A stretch of 64,000 nucleotides of DNA from contig JADLFU010000011.1 in assembly GCA_020849655.1 (NCBI GenBank), forward strand, positions 1 through 64,000. The letters run 5' to 3'. The stretch is from Polyangiaceae bacterium. GTDB taxonomy: Bacteria > Myxococcota_A > Polyangia > Polyangiales > Polyangiaceae. Positions 49,292-57,986 of the stretch are shown piece by piece. The translations under genes and the position numbers were made by a program. Every line of letters begins with the position of its first letter. Position 1 is the first letter of the stretch. The notes under the pieces were generated by a model. That model did not search any database and had not been told where the DNA came from. It saw only the letters and a program-made list of their open reading frames with translations.

Positions 49292-50647
49292 TCAGGGGTT
49301 GTCCTTCGTGCCCTTCAGCTTCTGGCAGGCGTACGGCTTCACGTCGTGGATGGACGCGGTCGCGGCCTTGTATTTCTCGAGCAGCGAGCGGTGCAGCTCC
49401 TTGTCGGTCTTCACGAGGTTCACCTTCTCCTCGGGATCGGCGATGACGTCGTAGACCTGCTGGTAGGCGTCGTCGCCGTACGAGATGATCTTGTGCGAGC
49501 CCGTGACGAGCGCGCGGCGGCGATCGTTGTCGCTCGTGCGAGGCAGGTCGACGATGACGTCGCGCTCGCCGGGCGTGACCTCGCCGAGCAGCTCCGGCAC
49601 CAGGCTCTGGCCGCGGAGCGACGGCTCGCGCGGCGCGCCGAGCAGCTCGAGCATCGTCGGCGCGAGATCGAGGTGGCTCCGCGCCTGCGCGACGCGGCGG
49701 GGCGCGACGCCCGGGACACGGAAGAACCACGGCACGCGGACGAGGTTCTCGAAGATCTCGAAGCCGTGGCGGTAGACGCCGTGCTCGCCGAAGGACTCGC
49801 CGTGATCCGCCGAGACGACGACGGCCACGCGCGACGCCCACGGCTGCTTCGCGATGAAGTCGAGCAGCTTCTTCACGTGCCTGTCGGTGAACTCGATCTC
49901 GCCGTCGTACAGATCGCGGGCCTTCTTGCCCCAGTCGGTGCCGTCCTTGTGCGGCATGTACTGATCGTGTGGATCGAGGAAGTGCACCCAGAAGAAGAAC
50001 CGGCCGCGGGTGTTCTCCTCGCGCGAGAGCAGCGCCTCGGAGATCTCCTCCAGCTGCGGCGAGGTGACGTTCTCGTCGGTCTGCGCGTTCCACTTGAGGC
50101 CGGGGACGATCCGCCACTCGTCGAACCCCTGCGAGAGCCCCGAGCCCGGCTTGAAGTACCCGTGGCCGTGCACGGCCATCGTGCGCACGCCCGCCGCCTG
50201 CAGGCGCTCGGGGAACATCGTCACGTCCTTCGGGTACGTGCCGAAGAAGTAGCCGTCCCGCTTGACGGCGCCCGGGTACTCGCCCGCGAGCATGCCGCCC
50301 AGGCTCATCGAGGTGTACGAGGAGAGCGCGTACGCGCGCGTGTACGAGACGCTCTCCTTCTCGAGCGCGGTCAGCGTGGGCGCGATGTCGCGCGGGTAGC
50401 CGGCCCAGGGCATGTCGGCGCGCATGCTGTCGAGGGTGATCAGCACGACCGAGAGGTTCTCCGGGAGCTTCGCCGCCTTCGGCGCCGCGGGGGCGGACGC
50501 CGAGGGCGCGACGGCAGACGAGGCCGCTGGGGGAGCCGAGGGCGCCGCGACCTGCGACGTCGACGCGGCGGGCGTCGGGGGCGGCGAGCGATCGCAGCCG
50601 GCGAGGCCGGCGAGCGCGAGGGCGAAGAGCGGGCGGGCGCGGACCAC
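49292..50647 (-). CDS. Sulfatase-fold lipoprotein with Thr at the formylglycine position
   Basis: A 451-residue exported alkaline-phosphatase/sulfatase-superfamily protein. GTG 50647 gives a signal MVRARPLFALALAGLAGC. A Pro/Ala linker (19-60) precedes the catalytic domain: metal-binding LITLDSMRADM (Asp73), the active-site strand SSYTSMSLGGMLAGEYP, and SADHGESFGEHG (Asp/His ligands), then a smaller C-terminal domain. The usual C/S-x-P-x-R motif is absent: aligning GGMLAGEYP with the canonical motif puts Thr112 at the nucleophile, as in LtaS-like phosphoglycerol transferases. So it may be a phosphotransferase or phosphatase, not a sulfatase. Substrate unknown. Confidence 0.85.
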   Translation of the reverse strand: MVRARPLFALALAGLAGCDRSPPPTPAASTSQVAAPSAPPAASSAVAPSASAPAAPKAAKLPENLSVVLITLDSMRADMPWAGYPRDIAPTLTALEKESVSYTRAYALSSYTSMSLGGMLAGEYPGAVKRDGYFFGTYPKDVTMFPERLQAAGVRTMAVHGHGYFKPGSGLSQGFDEWRIVPGLKWNAQTDENVTSPQLEEISEALLSREENTRGRFFFWVHFLDPHDQYMPHKDGTDWGKKARDLYDGEIEFTDRHVKKLLDFIAKQPWASRVAVVVSADHGESFGEHGVYRHGFEIFENLVRVPWFFRVPGVAPRRVAQARSHLDLAPTMLELLGAPREPSLRGQSLVPELLGEVTPGERDVIVDLPRTSDNDRRRALVTGSHKIISYGDDAYQQVYDVIADPEEKVNLVKTDKELHRSLLEKYKAATASIHDVKPYACQKLKGTKDNP

Positions 50648-50712
50648 GCCCTCCGATAGACCGAGCGCGCCTTCGCGGCGAACTTTCGGCGAGCGCGGGC
50701 GCCGCCGGGCAC

Positions 50713-50748
50713 AAAACGACAGAGGCGCCGGTCGAAACCAGCGCCTCT
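50713..50748 (-). terminator. Terminator of the tRNA operon
   Basis: AGAGGCGC (50721-50728) pairs perfectly with GCGCCTCT (50741-50748); an inner GGT/ACC pair shortens the loop. On the minus strand it is followed by GTCGTTTTGT, a good U-tract. It lies 14 bp after the tRNA-Glu 3' end. Confidence 0.8.
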
Positions 50749-50762
50749 CTCGTCTCACGTTG

Positions 50763-50834
50763 TGACCCCGACGGGACTCGAACCCGTGTTACCGGCGTGA
50801 GAGGCCAGTGTCCTAACCGCTAGACGACGGGGCC
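50763..50834 (-). tRNA. tRNA-Glu (CTC)
   Basis: Read on the minus strand, GGCCCCG pairs with CGGGGTC (one G-U) as the acceptor stem, with discriminator A. The anticodon arm has loop CT-CTC-AC closed by CTGGC/GCCGG, so the anticodon is CTC. The T arm ends GGTTCGAGTCCC. The next bases are CAA, so the CCA end is not encoded. Confidence 0.95.
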
Positions 50835-50895
50835 TCACTCCACGAAACTGCTGCTGCTTGTGTCACCCAGGATCGAGCGGCTGCCCGGCCCGGAG

Positions 50896-50969
50896 TGGCT
50901 GGGGGACAAGGATTCGAACCTTGATAGACGGAGCCAGAATCCGTCGTCCTGCCATTAGACGATCCCCCA
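50896..50969 (-). tRNA. tRNA-Gln (CTG)
   Basis: On the minus strand TGGGGGA pairs with TCCCCCA, discriminator G, followed by an encoded CCA (50896-50898). The anticodon arm ACGGA-TTCTGGC-TCCGT gives anticodon CTG. The T arm contains GGTTCGAATCC. It is transcribed upstream of tRNA-Glu, separated by 61 bp; the pair probably forms one transcript. Confidence 0.95.
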
Positions 50970-51045
50970 AGGGAGGTTGAGATTGTCACCCGCGCGCCCT
51001 CGCGGGCGAACGGGACGCGGCTTCTCCCTCATCGGCGCGCGCTTG

Positions 51046-51651
51046 TCAAGCAGAACCGGCCGAGCGCGCCGCGAGCAGCGCGCGGCCGCGTGGCGAGACC
51101 TCGTAGCCGACCTCGAAGCTCATCGTCAGCCCGAGCTTCTTCAGCTTCACGACGTCGGCCTTGAACGGCGCCGTCTCGCGGCCGAGCTCGCGCGCGAGGC
51201 GCGACGCCGCGACGCGTGGTCGCGCGACGATGAGCGCGAGCGTCGCCGCCGTCCACGGACCTGTGCGCCCGCGCGCGTCGAGCGCGGCGAGCCTCTTCGA
51301 CAGCGCGGCGACGTCCGCCCCGGAGAGCCGATCGTCCAGCGCGAGCTCGCTGCGATCGCCGTCGCCCTCGTGCACGAACGTGACCCGGGTGACCTCGGTG
51401 TCCGGGGTCGCGCCGAACCTCGCGAGGTACGCGACGAGCGCGGCCGGATCGTCGAACCCCGCGCGCCGCGCGTCGTCCTCACCGACCTCGCCGAGCAGGA
51501 CGCGCGCGGTCGCGTCCACCCGCAACACGCCGATGGGGTGGCAGCGGTAGCGCCCGCCGGGCTTGACCTTGGGCTTGTCCCACTTGCGGAACGTCAGCGT
51601 CACCTCGCCGCGGACGATGGCGTCGTGGAACCGGCTCTCGAACAGCAGCAT
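51046..51651 (-). CDS. ASCH-domain protein
   Basis: A 201-residue cytosolic protein. The N-terminal about 110 residues fit an ASCH domain (LLFESRFHDAIVRGEVTLTF, RKWDKPKVKPGGRYRC, then a long strand-rich region), a PUA-like fold thought to bind RNA. The C-terminal 90 residues look like a winged-helix (ARLARELGRETAPFKADVVKLKKLGL). The combination suggests an RNA-linked regulator. ATG 51651. Function unknown. Confidence 0.72.
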   Translation of the reverse strand: MLLFESRFHDAIVRGEVTLTFRKWDKPKVKPGGRYRCHPIGVLRVDATARVLLGEVGEDDARRAGFDDPAALVAYLARFGATPDTEVTRVTFVHEGDGDRSELALDDRLSGADVAALSKRLAALDARGRTGPWTAATLALIVARPRVAASRLARELGRETAPFKADVVKLKKLGLTMSFEVGYEVSPRGRALLAARSAGSA

Positions 51652-51706
51652 CGGCCCGAGGTTCTACCACCCGCGCGTCGGGCGTGGCAGAGAGGCGAGC
51701 TGGAAC

Positions 51707-52705
51707 ATGTTCACCCCAGAAAAGAAGCTGCTGTCGGCCGTGTTGCTCTGCGCCCTCGCCGCGTGCGGCGGCTCGACCGACGACGCGCCCCCCGCGGCCT
51801 CCGGGGCGGGCGGGAGCGCGGGGACGGGCGGGAGCGCGGGGGCGGGCGGCGGCGCGCCCACGTCCGCGCTGTCGTGCCCGGACGGCCTGAAGATCTCGAG
51901 CGGCCTGAACTCCGGCGTCCAGATCGGCGAGTTCCCGCGGTCGTTCCAGATCGACTTCCCGACGTCGGCGTCGAAGCCGCCCGCGGTCGTGTTCCAGTGG
52001 CACGGGTTCGGCGACACGGTGGCGAACTTCCGCGGCGCGCTCGGCCTCTCGCCCGACCTCGATCCCGACCTGCCGCTCGTGCTCGTCACCGTCGACGATC
52101 TCGGCCTCATCCCGACGCGCGGGCTCGACTGGGCGCTGTTCGACGCGGGCGCGGCCGACGATCCGAACCCCGATCTGCTGCTGTTCTCGTCGGTCGCGGG
52201 GTGCCTCATCCGCGATCACGGCGTCGATCCGGCGCGCGTGTACTCGGTCGGCTTCTCGGCGGGCGCGGTGATGACCAACCTCGTCTCGTCCGCGTTCCCG
52301 CGGGACGTCGCGGCCACCGTCGCGTTCTCCGGCGCCTGGTTCAACGACGCGCCGGAGGCCGCGGCCGTCAACCCGCTGAACTTCAAGATCACGTACGCGT
52401 GGCCCGCGCTCGATCCCGCGTCGCCGGTGCCGGTGATGATCACGCACGGCGGCCCGACCGACACGTACTCGAACCTCGGCAGCCAGATCATCGACTTCGA
52501 GAAGTCGGCGGCGCTCGCGGCGCCCTTCCTGACCGCCGCGGGGCGCGAGGTCGTCGACTGCGCGCACACGTCGGGGCACACGCCCGACCCGCACGTGAAG
52601 GCGTCGCTCATCCTGCAGTTCTTCAAGGATCACCCGCGCGGCGCGCCCGCGGCGTGGAAGACGACGCCGCCGGCGGCGCTGCCCGCGTCGTGCAAGGTGC
52701 TGTAG
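51707..52705 (+). CDS. PHB-depolymerase/feruloyl-esterase-like lipoprotein
   Basis: A 332-residue exported protein from ATG 51707. Signal MFTPEKKLLSAVLLCALAAC gives a lipobox Cys20, then a short Gly/Ala linker. The alpha/beta-hydrolase core (about 55-310) shows VVFQWHGFGDTVANF (oxyanion region), nucleophile elbow YSVGFSAGAVM (Ser), an acid near MITHGGPTDTY and a late CAHTSGHTPD His. This is the pattern of the LpqC/esterase-PHB family. It may release ester-linked polymers outside the cell. The starting ATG lies inside the palindrome GAACATGTTC. Confidence 0.83.
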   Translation: MFTPEKKLLSAVLLCALAACGGSTDDAPPAASGAGGSAGTGGSAGAGGGAPTSALSCPDGLKISSGLNSGVQIGEFPRSFQIDFPTSASKPPAVVFQWHGFGDTVANFRGALGLSPDLDPDLPLVLVTVDDLGLIPTRGLDWALFDAGAADDPNPDLLLFSSVAGCLIRDHGVDPARVYSVGFSAGAVMTNLVSSAFPRDVAATVAFSGAWFNDAPEAAAVNPLNFKITYAWPALDPASPVPVMITHGGPTDTYSNLGSQIIDFEKSAALAAPFLTAAGREVVDCAHTSGHTPDPHVKASLILQFFKDHPRGAPAAWKTTPPAALPASCKVL

Positions 52706-52734
52706 CGCGCGATCTCGACTACTGAGCGCGCGAC

Positions 52735-53472
52735 TTGCCCGCGATCTCCATCGTCATCCCCGTCTACAACGAGGAGGCCATCCTCCACGCCGCGTGCGTC
52801 GATCTGCGCGAGCGCCTCCGCCCGTACGGGTGGGACTACGAGGTCATCCTCGCCGAGAACGGCTCTCGCGACGGGACGCTCGCCGTCGCCGCCGCGCTCG
52901 GCGAGCGCGATCCGCGCTTCCGTGCGCTCTCGATCGGCGAGCCGAACTACGGCCGCGCGCTGCGGATGGGCATCCGCGAGGCGCGCGGGGACCTCGTGCT
53001 GTGCGACGAGATCGACCTCTGCGACGCAGCCTTTCACAAGGCCGCCGTCGCCATCCTCGAGGCCGGGCTCGCCGATCTGGTCATCGGCTCGAAGCTGCTC
53101 GCCGGCTCGCGCGACGAGCGCCCGGCCTACCGGCGCGTGGCGAGCCGCGCGTACAGCGGCCTCTTGCGCACGGCGCTCGGGTTCCGCGGCACCGACACCC
53201 ACGGGCTGAAGGCCTTCCGCAAGCGCGCGCTCGCGCCGATCGTCGACGCGTGCGTGGTCGACAAGGACGTGTTCGCGAGCGAGCTGGTCATCCGGGCGCA
53301 GCGCGCGGGCGTGCCCTGGTGCGAGATCCCGGTGCGGGTGATGGAGAAGCGGCCGCCGTCGATCGCGCTGCTCTCGCGCGTGCCCGCCGTCGTGCGCCAG
53401 GTCGCGACGCTGACGTGGGCCATCCGCGTCGCGCGCCCTGATGACGCCGTGGTACGGTCGCCGCCGCGATGA
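52735..53472 (+). CDS. Glycosyltransferase family 2, first gene of cytochrome/transporter operon
   Basis: A 245-residue cytosolic GT2. TTG 52735 is the start (MPAISIVIPVYNEE). The nucleotide-sugar fold shows EVILAENGSRDGTLAVAAAL, LVLCDEIDLCD in place of the usual DxD, GSKLLAGSRDERPAYR and KAFRKRALAP. It resembles the dolichyl-phosphate sugar synthase-like GT2 group. No membrane anchor is present. The 3' end overlaps the cytochrome gene as ATGA, indicating a coupled operon. Confidence 0.85.
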   Translation: MPAISIVIPVYNEEAILHAACVDLRERLRPYGWDYEVILAENGSRDGTLAVAAALGERDPRFRALSIGEPNYGRALRMGIREARGDLVLCDEIDLCDAAFHKAAVAILEAGLADLVIGSKLLAGSRDERPAYRRVASRAYSGLLRTALGFRGTDTHGLKAFRKRALAPIVDACVVDKDVFASELVIRAQRAGVPWCEIPVRVMEKRPPSIALLSRVPAVVRQVATLTWAIRVARPDDAVVRSPPR

Positions 53473-54953
53473 ACCGCGGACTGTGCGCGCTCCTCGGCTC
53501 GCTCGCGGTGGCGGCGCTCGCCGCGGGCTGCCGCGATCGGCCTCGGCCCGGGGCGGCCGCCACTGCGTCGCCCTCCGCGTCCGCCGCGCCGCCGCCCCGG
53601 TGGGCGCCCAGCGAGCGCGACGCGGCGCTGTCCGCGGGGCGCGCGGTGCTCGAGCGGCACGAGTGCACGCGGTGCCACAAGATCGACGATCTCAAGGAGG
53701 CCGCGCGGCCGCTCGCGTGCACGAGCTGCCACGTGTTTCTCACGGGCCTGCGCCCCGGGGACCGCCAGTACAAATCCATCGCCGACAAGTACGGCGAGGG
53801 CGTGATGAAGCGCTACCAGCGCAACATCCAGCACCTGGTCGGCTCGCCCGACCTGTCGATGATCGCGCGCCGCGTGCGGCCGAGCTTCCTCGCGAGCTTC
53901 CTCGCCGAGCCGTTCGATCTGCGGCCGACGCTGGAGGAGAGCATGTTCCGCCACGCGCTCTCGCCCGCGGACGTGCGCGCGGTCGTGCGCTACTTCGCGG
54001 CGAAGGCCGACGCCCCCGACCCGGAGACCACGCCCGACGAGCCGCCGCCGCCCGCCGATCCGGCGAAGGTGGCCGCGGGCAAGGCGCTCTTCCTCTCGCG
54101 CGGGTGCGCCGCGTGCCACACGTACGGCAACCTCGCGACCGGCGTGACGGCCGACGCGCTGAAGAAGGCCGGCCTCGCCGCCGCGCTCGCGCCGAACCTC
54201 CGCTTCACCCGCGAGCGCACCCGCCTCGACGTGCTCGTGCCGTGGATCGTGGACCCGCAGCGCGTCGCGCCCGGGACGCTGATGCCCGCGCTCGGCCTGT
54301 CCCCCGACGACGCCGGCGCGATCTCGCAGTTCTTGCTCCACGGCGACCCCGAGCTCCTGCCAGCGGCCGAGCCCGTCGAGCCCGCCGCGCCGAAGGTGCT
54401 CGCGGAGCACGTCGGCTGGGAGACAGTCAAGGAGCAGGTGCTCGGCAAGGTCTGCGTGCACTGCCACATGAACGACTACGAGAAGGATCCCGGCCCCGGC
54501 AACAAGGGCGGCCTCGGGTACCCGGGGTCGGGCCTGAGCATGCGCACGTACGAGGCGCTCGTCGCGGGCGTGCCGGCGGAGGGCGGCAAGCGGGTGAGCG
54601 TGCTGCAGCCGCGGCCCGGCGAGGCGCTCCCGCGCGTCCTCTCCGCGATGCTCGATCGCCGGCGCGAGGAGCCGCGCGACCACGTGCCCGCGTTCGCCGA
54701 TCGGCCGCGTCCTCATTACCCGAAGACGCTCGGCATGCCGCTCGGCCTCCCGTCGATGAACGACCGCGAGGTGTCGCTCGTCGCGACCTGGATCGCGCAG
54801 GGCTGCCCCGGCCCGAAGGCGGTCACCGGCATGCCCGGCGTCGACGACGGGTACCTGGTGCCCGACGGCCCCATCAAGAAGAACCAGGGCTGCGAGGCGC
54901 GCGCGCCCGAGGCGAAGCGCCCGTCGTGGGCGGTCGACGCCGCGAAGCCGTGA
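53469..54953 (+). CDS. Tetraheme c-type cytochrome lipoprotein
   Basis: A 494-residue exported protein from ATG 53469. Signal MNRGLCALLGSLAVAALAAGC gives a lipobox Cys21. Four heme motifs are visible: CTRCH 66-70, CTSCH 84-88, CAACH 213-217 and CVHCH 329-333. They form two unequal pairs with long spacers, so two c-type domains (about 50-180 and 195-300) plus a third heme region with several His ligands are likely. It is outside the inner membrane and would carry electrons. GTG 54950 of the next gene overlaps its stop. Confidence 0.88.
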   Translation: MNRGLCALLGSLAVAALAAGCRDRPRPGAAATASPSASAAPPPRWAPSERDAALSAGRAVLERHECTRCHKIDDLKEAARPLACTSCHVFLTGLRPGDRQYKSIADKYGEGVMKRYQRNIQHLVGSPDLSMIARRVRPSFLASFLAEPFDLRPTLEESMFRHALSPADVRAVVRYFAAKADAPDPETTPDEPPPPADPAKVAAGKALFLSRGCAACHTYGNLATGVTADALKKAGLAAALAPNLRFTRERTRLDVLVPWIVDPQRVAPGTLMPALGLSPDDAGAISQFLLHGDPELLPAAEPVEPAAPKVLAEHVGWETVKEQVLGKVCVHCHMNDYEKDPGPGNKGGLGYPGSGLSMRTYEALVAGVPAEGGKRVSVLQPRPGEALPRVLSAMLDRRREEPRDHVPAFADRPRPHYPKTLGMPLGLPSMNDREVSLVATWIAQGCPGPKAVTGMPGVDDGYLVPDGPIKKNQGCEARAPEAKRPSWAVDAAKP

Positions 54954-57900
54954 GCCCGCGCGGCGGGGCAGGCGAGGGGCTCCGCGCGTTCCTCGGGCTC
55001 GCGGAGGGAGAGGGCCCGCGCGCGCTCCGCCTCGTGTCGCTGATCTTCGTGATGTCGCTCGGCCTCGTGCTGATGAAGGCCGCGCAGAGCGGCATCTTCC
55101 TCGTCTCGTACCCGCGCACGATGATCCCGTGGGCCTTCGCCGCGTCGGCCGCGCTGCTGGCGATGCTGTCGATGGGCACCGTCCCGCTGGCGGCGCGGCT
55201 CGGGCCGTCTCGCCTCGCCGGGCGCACGCTCCTCGCCGCCGGCGCCGCGGTGCTCGGGCTCAGGCTCGCCCTGTACCTGCGGGTCCCGCACGCGAAGTTC
55301 GCGCTGTATGTCGTCATCGAGGCGCTCGCGGGCGTGCTCCTGATCCAGGTGTGGAGCGTCGTCAGCGAGGCGACGAACGCGCGCAGCGCGAAGCGGCTGA
55401 TGCCCGTCGCCGGCATCGGCGCGTCGACGGCGTGGACGCTCGGCGGCCTGCTCGTGCCGCTCATCATCCGCGCGCTGTCGGCGAGCGCGCTGCTCGTCCT
55501 GTCGCCGGCGCTGTTCCTCGTCGCGTACGCGATCGTGCGGCGCGTGATGGCGCTCGATCTCGGCGAGGGGCGCGAGAAGGGTCGGGCGCGCGCGGGGCTC
55601 GTCTCGGAGTGGCGCGCGGGGCTCTCGTTCGTGCGGCGGGTGCCGCTGATGCGCGTCGGGGTCGTCCTCTCGGTGCTCGCGCTCCTGACCGAGCAGCTGA
55701 TGGATTTCCAGCTGATGAGCGCCGCGCGCGAGCGGTACGGCGCGCCGGGCGACTGCGCCGCGTTCTTCGGCACGTACTACGGCGTCACGAGCGCCGTCAG
55801 CATCCTGCTGCTGGTGGGGCTCTCGGGCCGGGTGCTCGCCACCCTCGGCGCGACGAAGGCGCTCGGCCTCACGCCGAGCCTGACGGCGCTCGCCGCGATC
55901 GCGGCGGTGGTGGCGCCGCTCTTCCCGGTCATCGTGGCGCTCCGCGCGACCGATCGCGTGCTGAAGCAGTCGACGTGGAGCGCGGCGATGGAGCAGACGC
56001 AGACGCCGCTGCCCGTCGTGCGTCGCACGCAGGCGCGCGCCCTGACGCGCGGGGTGCTCGCGCCGCTCGCGTACGCCGCCGCCGCCGTGTGCCTCGCGAT
56101 GGTGCCGGAGCACGTCGAGCTGCGCTGGCTCGCGCTGGTCACCGCGTGCCTGTGCGGCGTGATGGCGCTCGCGATCGCATTCGGTGTGCGCCGGTCGTAC
56201 GAGTCGGCGCTGCGCCGCGCGATCGACGATCGCAGCCTCGATCTCGACAGGGCGCCCGCCTCGACGCTCGACGCCGACGCGTGCCGCGCGGTCGCGCGGG
56301 AGCTGATGAGCGAGGACGAGGGGCGCGCGTCGCTCGCGGCCGAGGTGCTCGGCAGCTCGAGGACGCCGCTCGCGATAGGCGCGCTGCGAGCCGGCCTGAT
56401 GTCACCGTCCGCGGCGGTGCGCGGGGCGTCCGCGGAGGGCCTGGCCAACCTCCGCGCGCGCGGCGCGACCGACGCCATCGCCGAGCTCGCGGCGCGCGAT
56501 CCAGACGCGGACGTCAGGCGCGTCGCCGCCGAGGCGCTGCGCCAGCTCGCGCCGCTGCCGCCGCGGGCCCGCGCCGCGCTCGAGGAGGCGGAGCGCGATC
56601 CCGACCCCGAGGTGGCCGCCGCCGCGATCGTGACGGCGCTGCTCGACAAGGGCGAGGATCTGCTGCACCTGCTCGACGGAGAGCCCCACGTCGCGGAGGC
56701 GGCGCTCGTCGCGCTCCCGCCGGCGCTCGGCCACGACGCCGCGGCGCACGAGCGCCTCGCGCGGGCCGTCTCGGCGTCGTCCGACGTCGCCGTGCGCCGC
56801 GCCGCGATCTCGGCGATCGCGCGCCTGCGCGTCACGCCGCTCTTGCCGCTGCTCGTGGGGCTCGTCGACGATCCCGACGTGGGCTCCGACGTCGCGGTCG
56901 AGCTCGCGAACGGGGACGGCGCGGGCGATCCGGCCGCGTCGGCGCGCGGCGACGCCGACGTCGCGTCGCGCGACCGCATCACGCGCGCGCTCGGGTGGGT
57001 GCTCGAGCGCGGCGAGCGCGCGCCGCTCGGCCGCGCGCTGCTCGATCCGCTGCTCGAGCGAGAGGTCGCCCAGGCATATCGCCTGCACGCCGTGCTCGCG
57101 GGCGTCGCGCACGACGACGGGCAGGCAGACTGGAAGATCGACCCCGCCTTCGCGTTCCTCGGCGGCGAGCTCGAGCGGCGCATCGACGAGGCGAAAGCGC
57201 GCCTCCTGCGGCTGCTCGCGCTGCTCGGTCGGCGGGACGTGGTGCGGGCGGTGGAGTTCGGCATGCGGCGATCGAGCGCCGCGATGGACGCGCGGGTCGC
57301 GGAGCTGCTCGAGCTGTCGCTCGACGCCGATCTCGCGCGGCGGATCGTGCCGCTGTTCGATCGCGTGACGCTGCGCGAGCGCGCCCTCGCGGCGCGGCGC
57401 CGCGGGTTCGGGTTCTCCGCCGACGTCGGCGATCCGCTGCACGCGCTCGTCGAGCTAGGGGATCCCCACCTGCTCGGCGCCGCGGCGGTGACCTACCGAG
57501 AGCGCTTCCGGTCGCGCTTCCCTTCGGTGTACGAGGAGCTCACGCCGTTGATCCCGCTGTTCGAGCGCATGACCTTCCTCCGCACGGTGCCCCTGTTCTC
57601 CGGGCTCTCCGGCGACGATCTGCGCCTCGTGGCGGAGCGCGTCGACGCCGTCGAGGTGGACGACGACGATCTGGTGTTCAAGAAGGGCGATCCGGGCGAC
57701 GATCTCTACCTCGTGCTCCGCGGCGAGCTCGCCGTGCGCGACGGCGCGACCGAGATCGCGCGCCTCGGGGAGCGAGAGTTCTTCGGCGAGCTCTCGGTGC
57801 TCGACCACGAGCCTCGCTCGGCCGACGTCGTGGCCCGAGGCGGCGCGACGCTGCTGCGTCTGCGACGCGGCGATCTGTCGGAGTTGATGCACCGGCGGCC

Positions 57901-57973
57901 CCGGATCCAGGAGGCCATCCTGCTCGTGCTCGTCCGGCGGCTGCGCGCGGTGAACCAGCGCGTGGCGCAGTGA
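54950..57973 (+). CDS. Npt-like nucleotide transporter fused to HEAT repeats and a cNMP-binding domain
   Basis: A 1007-residue protein with GTG 54950. Residues about 20-420 have about 11 hydrophobic segments and resemble the Npt1/Npt2 ATP/ADP antiporter family (LIFVMSLGLVLMKAAQSGIFL, IEALAGVLLIQVWSVVSEATN, GIGASTAWTLGGL). Residues about 440-760 are HEAT-like repeats (ALRAGLMSPSAAVRGASAEG, ELAARDPDADVRRVAAEAL). A C-terminal cyclic-nucleotide-binding domain (about 870-1007) has KKGDPGDDLYLVLRGELAV and EFFGELSVLDHEPRSADVV. It may be a ligand-gated transporter or a signal sensor that has lost transport. Which nucleotide is moved is unknown. Confidence 0.85.
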   Translation: MSPRGGAGEGLRAFLGLAEGEGPRALRLVSLIFVMSLGLVLMKAAQSGIFLVSYPRTMIPWAFAASAALLAMLSMGTVPLAARLGPSRLAGRTLLAAGAAVLGLRLALYLRVPHAKFALYVVIEALAGVLLIQVWSVVSEATNARSAKRLMPVAGIGASTAWTLGGLLVPLIIRALSASALLVLSPALFLVAYAIVRRVMALDLGEGREKGRARAGLVSEWRAGLSFVRRVPLMRVGVVLSVLALLTEQLMDFQLMSAARERYGAPGDCAAFFGTYYGVTSAVSILLLVGLSGRVLATLGATKALGLTPSLTALAAIAAVVAPLFPVIVALRATDRVLKQSTWSAAMEQTQTPLPVVRRTQARALTRGVLAPLAYAAAAVCLAMVPEHVELRWLALVTACLCGVMALAIAFGVRRSYESALRRAIDDRSLDLDRAPASTLDADACRAVARELMSEDEGRASLAAEVLGSSRTPLAIGALRAGLMSPSAAVRGASAEGLANLRARGATDAIAELAARDPDADVRRVAAEALRQLAPLPPRARAALEEAERDPDPEVAAAAIVTALLDKGEDLLHLLDGEPHVAEAALVALPPALGHDAAAHERLARAVSASSDVAVRRAAISAIARLRVTPLLPLLVGLVDDPDVGSDVAVELANGDGAGDPAASARGDADVASRDRITRALGWVLERGERAPLGRALLDPLLEREVAQAYRLHAVLAGVAHDDGQADWKIDPAFAFLGGELERRIDEAKARLLRLLALLGRRDVVRAVEFGMRRSSAAMDARVAELLELSLDADLARRIVPLFDRVTLRERALAARRRGFGFSADVGDPLHALVELGDPHLLGAAAVTYRERFRSRFPSVYEELTPLIPLFERMTFLRTVPLFSGLSGDDLRLVAERVDAVEVDDDDLVFKKGDPGDDLYLVLRGELAVRDGATEIARLGEREFFGELSVLDHEPRSADVVARGGATLLRLRRGDLSELMHRRPRIQEAILLVLVRRLRAVNQRVAQ

Positions 57974-57986
57974 GGAGCGGCGGGGC

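Noticed and set aside
53441-54949. Open frame upstream of GTG 54950
   Set aside because: It is an Arg-rich shadow of the cytochrome gene; the transporter starts with its first hydrophobic segment after 54950.
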